Below are positions 1 to 5,485 of a stretch of DNA of 9,498 nt, one piece after another. Source of the stretch: Nitrospinae bacterium CG22_combo_CG10-13_8_21_14_all_47_10 (GTDB lineage: Bacteria; Nitrospinota; Nitrospinia; Nitrospinales; VA-1); the NCBI GenBank assembly GCA_002786505.1, contig PCTK01000050.1, positions 2,636 to 12,133 on the forward strand, in the 5' to 3' direction. Each line of letters starts with the position of its first letter. Position 1 is the stretch's first letter. The notes beneath the pieces were generated by a model. The model ran no database searches, was not told the origin of the DNA, and was given only the letters and a program-made list of their open reading frames with translations. The position numbers and the translations under genes were made by a program.

Positions 1-732
1 CTGGTCGCCGCCATAGCGGTGGACGCTTTGTTGCCTCACAACGTGGTCGGAGTGCTACTGCCCTCTCCTTATTCTTCCAGTGGGAGTGTGGAGGATGCTT
101 TGGCGCTGGCGAAAAATCTTGATATAAAAACTTTCACCTTTCCCATCGAGTCGGCCATGAAGGCTCACGACTCTATTTTGAAAGATGCTTTTAAAGGGAC
201 GATGCCCGGCCTGGCGGAAGAAAATCTGCAAGCGCGCATTCGCGGCAACCTGTTGATGGCGCTTTCCAATAAATTTGGTTGGATGGTGTTGACCACCGGC
301 AATAAAAGTGAAATCAGCATGGGTTACTGCACGCTCTATGGCGATATGGCGGGCGGGTTCGCTGTGATCAAAGATGTGCCGAAAGTCCTCGTCTATCAAC
401 TTTGCCACTGGCTCAACCGCGAACAGGAAATCATTCCGCGAAATGTTCTCACCAAAGAACCCTCGGCGGAACTTCGCCCCAACCAGCTAGATACCGATTC
501 GTTACCCCCCTACGACCTGCTCGACCCGGTCCTGTTGCAGTATATCGAACAAGACTTGTCGGTTGACGAGATCAAGGTGAAGGGTTTATCCAAATCCGAA
601 ATAAAACGCATCGCCCGATTGGTCGATCTCAACGAATACAAACGCCGGCAGGGCCCCCCCGGCGTAAAAATCACCCCCAAAGCTTTCGGTAAAGACCGGC
701 GACTCCCGATTACCAGCCGCTTCAAGCCGTAG
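1..732 (+). CDS. nadE: Glutamine-dependent NAD+ synthetase, C-terminal part (5' end outside window)
   Basis: This enzyme makes NAD+ from nicotinic acid adenine dinucleotide, ATP and ammonia (from glutamine in the long bacterial form), the last step of cytoplasmic NAD synthesis. The frame is open from base 1, so about 243 codons of a longer protein are visible, starting just where the SGG-D-S pyrophosphatase loop of this family should have ended. Family motifs are clear. They include the LQARIRGN stretch, TTGNKSE followed by MGYCTLYGDMAG (ATP and substrate binding), and TKEPSAELRPNQ-D-DSLPPYDLLD. The ending RRQGPPGVKITPKAFGKDRR is typical of the glutamine-dependent enzymes. An internal GTG at base 19 is not a real start, because the homologous part continues upstream of it. 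The amidase half that would prove glutamine dependence is outside the window. The stop codon lies inside a nested hairpin (729-774). Confidence 0.95.
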   Translation: MVAAIAVDALLPHNVVGVLLPSPYSSSGSVEDALALAKNLDIKTFTFPIESAMKAHDSILKDAFKGTMPGLAEENLQARIRGNLLMALSNKFGWMVLTTGNKSEISMGYCTLYGDMAGGFAVIKDVPKVLVYQLCHWLNREQEIIPRNVLTKEPSAELRPNQLDTDSLPPYDLLDPVLLQYIEQDLSVDEIKVKGLSKSEIKRIARLVDLNEYKRRQGPPGVKITPKAFGKDRRLPITSRFKP

Positions 733-774
733 GCTTCCGGTAGTCGTCGTTGCGACGACAATCAACAAGCCTAC
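729..774 (+). repeat. Nested inverted repeat overlapping the nadE stop codon
   Basis: An outer 8-bp stem, GTAGGCTT (729-736) with AAGCCTAC (767-774), encloses a perfect inner 7-bp hairpin. The inner hairpin is GTCGTCG (743-749) with CGACGAC (753-759) on a TTG loop. Internal loops of 6 and 7 nt separate the stems. The structure begins within the last codons of nadE. No uridine run follows directly, so a classical intrinsic terminator is not supported. Transcript 3'-end protection, a Rho-linked structure, or a dispersed palindromic element are alternatives. The pairing is seen directly; the role is inferred. Confidence 0.6.
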
Positions 775-809
775 CTTTGCGCACCTTTTCCCCGCAGGTT
801 TTAAGTTGG

Positions 810-829
810 CCCCACGCCGAGTGGGGTGG
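810..829 (+). repeat. Intergenic repeat, copy 1 (18-nt core, hairpin-forming)
   Basis: The 18-nt core CCACGCCGAGTGGGGTGG (812-829) recurs exactly at 2367-2384 in the gap after elbB. Here the 5' flank CC extends it to a 6-bp hairpin: CCCCAC (810-815), loop GCCGA, GTGGGG (821-826). It lies 36 nt downstream of the nested hairpin behind nadE. An exact 18-mer shared by two intergenic gaps in 9.5 kb is unlikely by chance. It is probably a member of a dispersed genomic repeat family of unknown function. Confidence 0.6.
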
Positions 830-866
830 TAAAATCGGGGGCAAAACTCAATTCAAAACTAATTTC

Positions 867-895
867 TTGCTAATATAAGTAATTACTTATATGAT
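867..895 (+). promoter_or_regulatory. Probable promoter and autoregulatory operator of the toxin-antitoxin operon
   Basis: A perfect 20-bp palindrome occupies 873-892 (left half ATATAAGTAA, right half its reverse complement). It fills the spacer of a promoter-like pair: TTGCTA (867-872, four of six to the -35 consensus) and TATGAT (890-895, five of six to the -10), 17 bp apart. Toxin-antitoxin operons are usually repressed by the antitoxin binding a palindrome over the promoter, so the HTH antitoxin at 1266-1595 is the expected ligand. The palindrome is directly seen; its use as an operator is inferred. If this promoter is used, the transcript would start around 902, leaving almost no leader before the toxin. 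Confidence 0.6.
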
Positions 896-900
896 AAGAG

Positions 901-1269
901 GTGAAGTTGGGGGAGGACTTTATAAAACCAGTGGTTTGGGTGGGGGATGCGCTCAAGCGGGTTAAATTATTTCCGCCGGAGGTGAGGCAGGATATTGGCG
1001 CGGCACTTTTTGATGTTCAAAAAGGGGCCAAGCCACCCTCGGCCAAACCGCTTAGGGGTGTGTCCAGCGGTGTTCTGGAAATCGTCACCCGTTTTGACAC
1101 CGACACCTATCGCACGGTTTACGCGGTGCAGATTGGTCAACAGGTCTATGTCCTGCATGCGTTCCAGAAGAAAGCACCGAAAGGCCGAAAAACGGCCAAG
1201 CTCGATTTGGAGATGATTGAGCGGCGTTACAAGGAAGCCGTCGCCATTGAAAAGGAAAAAAATTCATGA
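901..1269 (+). CDS. HigB/Gp49-like toxin of a type II toxin-antitoxin system
   Basis: A 122-residue protein of the phage-derived Gp49-like/HigB family, within the RelE-fold superfamily, whose members typically cut mRNA at the ribosome. Family signatures are in order: KPVVWVGDALKRVKLFP (about 9-25), AKPLRG (48-53), GVLEI (57-61), DTDTYRTVYAV (66-76) and VYVLHAFQKK (82-91), then a lysine-rich helix. The GTG at 901 gives the longest frame; a stop codon lies two codons upstream. However, the sequence AAGAGGTGA (896-904), close to an ideal Shine-Dalgarno, overlaps that GTG, so the TTG at 907 (two residues shorter) is a serious alternative. The gene precedes its antitoxin, the order usual for HigBA, and overlaps it by 4 nt (ATGA). 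Family assignment is firm; toxicity is inferred. Confidence 0.88.
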   Translation: MKLGEDFIKPVVWVGDALKRVKLFPPEVRQDIGAALFDVQKGAKPPSAKPLRGVSSGVLEIVTRFDTDTYRTVYAVQIGQQVYVLHAFQKKAPKGRKTAKLDLEMIERRYKEAVAIEKEKNS

Positions 1270-1595
1270 AGAAAAAAGAAATAATAACGTTTGAGGAAAG
1301 TTCGGGCAATGTGTTTGCTGATTTGGGACTGGATGAATCGGAAGAACTTTTAACACGGGCCAAACTCGGTCATTCTGTGCGGATGATCCTGGAAAAGAAA
1401 AAGCTCAAGCAACGTGAGATTGGCAAACTGCTGGATATTAAACAACCAGAGGTGTCAAACCTGATGAATGGTCGTTATACGTTGTTTTCCCAGGAACGAC
1501 TGTTCGGATTTTTGAATAATCTGGATCGAAAGATAACAGTGCAGGTCACACGGCGAAGAAAAGGGGAGTCTCTCCAGGAAGTCGTTTTGGCCTGA
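1266..1595 (+). CDS. HigA-like XRE-family antitoxin
   Basis: A 109-residue DNA-binding protein, the likely neutralising partner of the preceding toxin and repressor of the operon. The segment SSGNVFADLGL (12-22) is characteristic of the XRE-type antitoxins paired with Gp49-like toxins. A helix-turn-helix follows at about 48-70 (KQREIGKLL, DI, KQPEVSNLMNGR), then FSQERLFGFLNNL, also typical. The C-terminal tail is basic (TRRRKG, 95-100). Its ATG overlaps the toxin stop in ATGA, implying translational coupling. The 20-bp palindrome at 873-892 is its probable binding site. elbB starts 28 nt after its stop, with no promoter evident between them. Confidence 0.88.
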   Translation: MKKKEIITFEESSGNVFADLGLDESEELLTRAKLGHSVRMILEKKKLKQREIGKLLDIKQPEVSNLMNGRYTLFSQERLFGFLNNLDRKITVQVTRRRKGESLQEVVLA

Positions 1596-1623
1596 GAACC
1601 ATTTTTGCTGAGGAGAATTAATC

Positions 1624-2289
1624 ATGAAAAAGATTGGTGTGGTGCTTTCGGGATGCGGAGTCTATGACGGGGCGGAGATCCACGAATCGGTCATCACTCT
1701 GCTGGCGATCGACCGGGCCGGGGCAGAGGCGGTGTGCATGGCCCCCAATGTCGATCAAATGCATGTGATCAACCATCTCACGGGTGAGGAGTCCGCTGGC
1801 GAAAAACGTAATGTTCTGGTCGAGGCGGCCCGCATTGCCCGTGGCGAGATCAAGGATATTGCTACGGTCAAAGCGGATGACATTGACGCTCTGGTGTTTC
1901 CCGGTGGATTCGGCGCGGCCAAGAACCTCTCCACCTTCGCCGTCAAAGGCGAAAACTGCGAGGTCCATCCGGAAGTCCTCCGGCTGGTGAAAGAGTTTGC
2001 CGCCAGGCATAAACCGCAGGCGGCGTTATGCATCGCACCTGCCATGATGGCAAAAATATACGAGGATGCTCCCAACAAACCTACTTTGACCATCGGCAAC
2101 GACAAGGGTTTTAGTAATAAGATGGAAACGATGGGGAGCACGCATCAGGATTGTTCGGCGACGGATTTTGTTTTCGACGCACAGAATAATATTGTTTCGA
2201 CCCCGGCTTATATGCTGGGCAAAAGCATCTCGGAAGTGGCGGAAGGCATTGAAAAAACCATCAAAAAATTAGTTGAGATGATTCCCTGA
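1624..2289 (+). CDS. elbB: Isoprenoid biosynthesis glyoxalase ElbB (DJ-1/PfpI superfamily)
   Basis: A 221-residue cytoplasmic protein, almost the same length as E. coli ElbB (217) and matching it along its whole length. Visible motifs are KKIGVVLSGCGVYDGAEIHE (2-21), INHLTGE (49-55), ARGEIKDIA, FPGGFGAAKNLS (92-103), the nucleophile elbow ALCIAPAM with Cys136, and the ending VSTPAYMLG (191-199). The E. coli protein has glyoxalase activity on glyoxal and was named for an effect on early isoprenoid synthesis; its physiological role is still loosely defined. A good ribosome site, AGGAGA (1611-1616), lies 7 nt before the ATG. The short gap to the antitoxin suggests read-through from the toxin-antitoxin promoter. 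A hairpin and a repeat copy follow the stop. Confidence 0.93.
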   Translation: MKKIGVVLSGCGVYDGAEIHESVITLLAIDRAGAEAVCMAPNVDQMHVINHLTGEESAGEKRNVLVEAARIARGEIKDIATVKADDIDALVFPGGFGAAKNLSTFAVKGENCEVHPEVLRLVKEFAARHKPQAALCIAPAMMAKIYEDAPNKPTLTIGNDKGFSNKMETMGSTHQDCSATDFVFDAQNNIVSTPAYMLGKSISEVAEGIEKTIKKLVEMIP

Positions 2290-2310
2290 CGGGAGACGCA
2301 ACTGGCTAGG

Positions 2311-2352
2311 GCTCTTTTTGGCCGCCTATTCCTCCTGTTCGCCAAATAGAGC
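2311..2352 (+). repeat. Long inverted repeat (hairpin) downstream of elbB
   Basis: GCTCT (2311-2315) pairs with AGAGC (2348-2352), and TTTGGC (2317-2322) pairs with GCCAAA (2341-2346). A single T-T mismatch (2316/2347) separates the two stems, and the loop is 18 nt. It starts 21 nt after the elbB stop. No T-run follows the 3' arm, so it is not a canonical intrinsic terminator, though it could protect the 3' end of the elbB transcript or help Rho. It is followed after 12 nt by the second copy of the intergenic repeat, as the hairpin behind nadE is followed by the first copy. Confidence 0.5.
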
Positions 2353-2364
2353 TATTGCACGTAG

Positions 2365-2386
2365 CTCCACGCCGAGTGGGGTGGAG
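2365..2386 (+). repeat. Intergenic repeat, copy 2 (18-nt core, hairpin-forming)
   Basis: The core CCACGCCGAGTGGGGTGG (2367-2384) is identical to 812-829. Here flanking bases give a perfect 6-bp stem, CTCCAC (2365-2370) with GTGGAG (2381-2386). A competing inner pairing to 2376-2381 needs one G-T pair. The two copies therefore keep pairing potential through different flanks. Nothing else links the two gaps in sequence. Confidence 0.6.
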
Positions 2387-2420
2387 GCCCCTCTGTTAAA
2401 GGAATTTCCCTATTTTTCCG

Positions 2421-2449
2421 TAAAGAATAACTGGACCCTTATATATAAT
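2421..2449 (+). promoter_or_regulatory. Probable promoter of the glycan operon
   Basis: A perfect TATAAT (2444-2449) lies in the AT-rich stretch before the SDR gene, with only a weak -35 match (TAAAGA, 2421-2426) at 17-bp spacing. Initiation would fall near 2456. This argues for the ATG at 2488 as the SDR start and against the GTG at 2461. No operator or riboswitch structure was recognised. The -10 box is good; the promoter as a whole is an inference. Confidence 0.45.
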
Positions 2450-2487
2450 ATAGAAGGGAAGTGAAATTTTTGTCACGCAGGGATGCT

Positions 2488-3495
2488 ATGAGCGAAAAAA
2501 CTTTATTGGTCACGGGTGGCGCGGGATTCATTGGCAGTAACTTCATCAATTTTATCCATCGCCGCCACCCAAACTATAAAATCCTGTTACTGGATGCGTT
2601 GACCTATGCGGGCAACCTCGACAACATTCCTCCCAGCCTGAAGTCCAACGGCCATTTTAAATTTTTTCACGGCAACATCACGCATCCGGACATTGTTAAC
2701 AAGCTGGTTTCGGAGGCGGATATTGTGGTGCATTTCGCGGCGGAGTCGCACGTGACCCGCTCGATTTATGATAATGCGATTTTTTTTGAGACGGATGTTA
2801 TTGGCACGCAGGTGGTGGCTAACGCCATCGTGAATAACCCGGTTGAACTGTTTGTGCATATATCGTCTTCCGAGGTCTACGGCACGGCTCTGACTGACCC
2901 GATGGATGAAGGCCACCCGCTGAACCCGATGAGCCCTTACGCGGCGGCCAAGGCCGGGGCAGACCGGTTGATTTATTCTTATATCAAGACATACGATCTC
3001 CCTGCGGTCATCATTCGTCCGTTCAATAATTACGGGCCATGCCAGCATCTGGAAAAGGCCATTCCCAATTTTATTATCAGCGCATTGCAGGACCAGCCGT
3101 TGCCCATTCATGGCAATGGCGCGAGTTCCCGCGACTGGATGTTCGTGGAAGACACTTGTGAAGCGTTGGACCGGGTCCTGCATGTCGAGCGTGACCGGGT
3201 ACTCGGTCGGACGATCAACCTGGGGACAGGGACCGATACTTCTGTGGTGGAAATCGCCCGGAGAATTTTGCGGCTGATGGACAAACCGGAAAGTTTATTG
3301 CGGTTTGTTGAAGACCGTCCCGGCCAGGTGACCCGGCATATTTCTTCCACGGAAAAATCCCGTCAATGCCTGGAATGGGAATCGAAAGTAGGGCTGGATG
3401 AAGGTCTTGAGCGTACCATTGATTTTTACCAGAATAATCGGAAATGGTGGGAACGGATTCTGTGGATGAAAGAGCTCTGGGCTTCAAAAGGATAG
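2488..3495 (+). CDS. RmlB-like NAD-dependent nucleotide-sugar dehydratase/epimerase (extended SDR)
   Basis: A 335-residue extended short-chain dehydrogenase acting on a nucleotide sugar, first gene of the glycan operon. Seen: Rossmann glycine motif TGGAGFIGSNF (9-19), Asp36 ending the second strand in LLLDALTYAGNLDN as in RmlB, AAESHVTRS (84-92), SSEVYG (127-132), catalytic Tyr151 and Lys155 in YAAAK, RPFNNYGP (177-184), GASSRDWMFVEDTCEAL (211-227) and EDRPGQ (275-280). Overall it resembles dTDP-glucose 4,6-dehydratase, but the catalytic Thr-Asp-Glu triad of that enzyme reads Ser-Ser-Glu. A Ser-Glu pair here is found in UDP-glucuronate decarboxylases and some other dehydratases, so the reaction cannot be named. 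The ATG at 2488 is preferred: it gives the family-typical N-terminus, AGGGA lies 4 nt upstream, and the GTG at 2461 is too near the predicted transcript start. The next gene begins 5 nt downstream. Confidence 0.85.
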   Translation: MSEKTLLVTGGAGFIGSNFINFIHRRHPNYKILLLDALTYAGNLDNIPPSLKSNGHFKFFHGNITHPDIVNKLVSEADIVVHFAAESHVTRSIYDNAIFFETDVIGTQVVANAIVNNPVELFVHISSSEVYGTALTDPMDEGHPLNPMSPYAAAKAGADRLIYSYIKTYDLPAVIIRPFNNYGPCQHLEKAIPNFIISALQDQPLPIHGNGASSRDWMFVEDTCEALDRVLHVERDRVLGRTINLGTGTDTSVVEIARRILRLMDKPESLLRFVEDRPGQVTRHISSTEKSRQCLEWESKVGLDEGLERTIDFYQNNRKWWERILWMKELWASKG

Positions 3496-3500
3496 CGCTT

Positions 3501-4214
3501 ATGCGGGTAACCATACTTCAACCGTCTTATTTGCCGTGGCTAGGTTTTTTCGAGCAGATGAGCCGCTCTGATAAATTCGTCCTGCTGGATGATGTGCAAT
3601 ACACGCGCCGGGACTGGAGAAACAGGAACCGGGTTCGTGTGAATGAGGGCTGGGCCTGGTTGACGGTACCGGTTTTGCAAAAAAGCAGGTTTTCACAAAC
3701 CCTTATTGAAACCCGTATCGACAATTCTGTGCCCTGGCGCAAAAAACATTTGCAGACTCTGCGTCAGCATTATTGCAAAGCCCCATTTTTTGAAAATTAT
3801 TTTCCCCGGTGCCAGCATATTTATGAAAAGGACTGGTCCTTTTTATTCGACCTTTGTCTGGAAACGATTCAGCTTCTTAAGGAAGAAATAGGCATTGAGA
3901 CCCCCCTGTTGCGTTCGTCGCAGATGAAAACTTCAGGAGAAAAAACGGAGCGGCTTCTTTCGATTTGCGGGGAACTGGGAGCGACCCATTATTTGAGTGG
4001 CGAAGCCGCGAGGGATTATATTGTGGAAGAGGAGTTTTCCCGCAAGGGTATTGAACTTGAGTATCAGAAATACGAACATCCGGTTTATCCGCAGAGGTAT
4101 CCCGGCTTTGTTCCTTATTTATCCGCCATTGATTTGTTGTTCAACTGCGGTGAACAGAGTTTGAATATCCTGAAGCAACATGAAGCGGAACCGATGGGTT
4201 TTCGCGGAGCATAG
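3501..4214 (+). CDS. WbqC-like family protein
   Basis: A 237-residue soluble protein of the WbqC family, found mainly in O-antigen and other surface-polysaccharide clusters. Its biochemical reaction is not firmly established. Signatures are the N-terminal ILQPSYLPWLGFFEQM (5-20), DDVQY (30-34), WRNRNRV (39-45), the central YLSGEAARDY (164-173) and the C-terminal SAIDLLFNCG (208-217). Length is normal for the family. The frame is open further upstream to a GTG at 3444, but the ATG at 3501 is chosen: it follows AAAGGA (3487-3492) by 8 nt and starts exactly at the family N-terminus. Its place between a nucleotide-sugar enzyme and a radical SAM enzyme suggests a tailoring step on an amino- or acyl-sugar, which is inference. 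Confidence 0.87.
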   Translation: MRVTILQPSYLPWLGFFEQMSRSDKFVLLDDVQYTRRDWRNRNRVRVNEGWAWLTVPVLQKSRFSQTLIETRIDNSVPWRKKHLQTLRQHYCKAPFFENYFPRCQHIYEKDWSFLFDLCLETIQLLKEEIGIETPLLRSSQMKTSGEKTERLLSICGELGATHYLSGEAARDYIVEEEFSRKGIELEYQKYEHPVYPQRYPGFVPYLSAIDLLFNCGEQSLNILKQHEAEPMGFRGA

Positions 4215-4224
4215 AAATTTTATT

Positions 4225-5448
4225 ATGATCGATTTTAAATTCCTGCAAAAAATATTGCCGCGTATTTATTCGTTCTTGCCGTTCTATCTGGCGCCAGGGT
4301 TTTCCCTGCCGCCAGTTCAGGCATTTTTCGAGGTGACCTATCGTTGCAACCTGCGTTGCGAGATGTGTCATTATCTGGAGATCATTGAGGAAACAGAAAC
4401 GAAGCAGACCTATAAAAATGAGATGTCGGGCGAGGATGTAAAAAAAGCGATTTCCAAACTTCCCCGGTTTTCGCTGATTACTTTTACCGGCGGTGAAGCG
4501 TTCATGAAAAATGATTTCATGGAAATCCTTGAGTTCGCGACACAGAAGCACAAGGTCCATATCATCACCAACGGAACAACGCTGAGCGAAAAGGTGGTGC
4601 AAGATCTCCTGCGGCTGAGGTTGAAGTCTGTCTGGGGTTCCGGATTATTTTATATGGGGGTTTCGCTTGAGGGCGGAGAAGCTCTCCACGACAGCATCAC
4701 CACGGTTCCCGGTTCTTTCAAAAAGACCACTCAGGGGTTGGAACGGCTGGTGGCCAGGCGCAAGGAATTAAAGTCCCGCTTCCCGCTCATCCATGTGACT
4801 TGTGTCATCAACCGGGGTAATGTGAGAGAACTGGTTCCTCTCTATGAATATGCCAACGAGTTGGGGGTCAACGTGGCCAATTATGTTTTGAGCAGTCCGG
4901 CTACTTACTGGCATGGCAAAGACTATGACCAGGATGAGCACCTGCAACGTCCCACCGCCCCGGTCGAAGAGATCGAACCGAAACTTTTGCGGGGGCAGTT
5001 ACAACTTTTGCAGGAAAAAAGCGAGGTCGGCACGACTCAGCTAAGGTTTTCGCCGAACTATATTACGGTGGATGAGATTGTCCGCTACTACAGCAATCAA
5101 AGTTCGTATCAGGATTACCGGTGCTATATCCCCTGGACGAAGGTGGCTTTTTCGGCCTATGGTGATGTTTTCAGTTGCCCGCATTATAGAGTCGGCAATG
5201 TGGAGGATCGCTCCATGGCCTGGCAATCGGAGCGCATTCGCGATTTCCGCGTGAAACTGAAAAAGGAGGGGATTTTTCCCGGATGCCTGGGGTGCTGTCA
5301 ATCAGAATACATCGGCTCCCTGGCGAGAGAGGTGGTTACCGAGGATAGGGTGCAACGAGTTAAATTTTCGAAAACCCAGGAAAGTGATTGTGTGATACCG
5401 GCATTCCGCCGGGAAATTCCCGGCGAACATACGGGGTATGAAAGCTAA
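4225..5448 (+). CDS. Radical SAM protein with SPASM-like C-terminal cysteines (first of two)
   Basis: A 407-residue radical SAM enzyme of unknown substrate. The CxxxCxxC cluster motif is CNLRCEMC (41-48) after FEVTYR. TGGEAFM (88-94) is the SAM-binding GGE motif and ITNGTTL (114-120) the next strand. The C-terminal part carries RCYIPWTKVAFSAYGDVFSCPHYRVGN (299-325) and FPGCLGCCQ (351-359). Cysteines 300, 318, 354, 357 and 358 are candidate ligands for an auxiliary Fe-S cluster, as in SPASM/twitch proteins. The N-terminal 30 residues are hydrophobic (FLPFYLAPGFSLPP) and may contact a membrane. The ATG at 4225 is preferred because it leaves a 10-nt gap; an in-frame ATG at 4180 would overlap the WbqC gene by 35 nt. 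Neither has a strong ribosome site. No RiPP precursor gene was seen nearby, so a sugar or lipid substrate is more likely than a peptide. Confidence 0.85.
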   Translation: MIDFKFLQKILPRIYSFLPFYLAPGFSLPPVQAFFEVTYRCNLRCEMCHYLEIIEETETKQTYKNEMSGEDVKKAISKLPRFSLITFTGGEAFMKNDFMEILEFATQKHKVHIITNGTTLSEKVVQDLLRLRLKSVWGSGLFYMGVSLEGGEALHDSITTVPGSFKKTTQGLERLVARRKELKSRFPLIHVTCVINRGNVRELVPLYEYANELGVNVANYVLSSPATYWHGKDYDQDEHLQRPTAPVEEIEPKLLRGQLQLLQEKSEVGTTQLRFSPNYITVDEIVRYYSNQSSYQDYRCYIPWTKVAFSAYGDVFSCPHYRVGNVEDRSMAWQSERIRDFRVKLKKEGIFPGCLGCCQSEYIGSLAREVVTEDRVQRVKFSKTQESDCVIPAFRREIPGEHTGYES

Positions 5449-5485
5449 AGGGGAAGTATCACAGCCTCCGGCCTGGTGAAAAGAT

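Noticed and set aside
2461..2487. GTG 2461 as the SDR start, adding nine residues
   Set aside because: The purine-rich site is only about 2 nt away, the predicted transcript starts near 2456, and homologous sequence begins at the ATG 2488.
2587..3183. 198-codon minus-strand frame inside the SDR gene
   Set aside because: It is an antisense shadow of a strongly conserved SDR and has no recognisable domain.
3444..3500. Upstream extension of the WbqC gene from GTG 3444
   Set aside because: It would overlap the SDR gene by 52 nt. The ATG at 3501 has a well-spaced AAAGGA and matches the family N-terminus.
5449..5485. The 37-nt gap as a place for a small precursor peptide gene
   Set aside because: Too short for any plausible precursor, and no start with a ribosome site was found.
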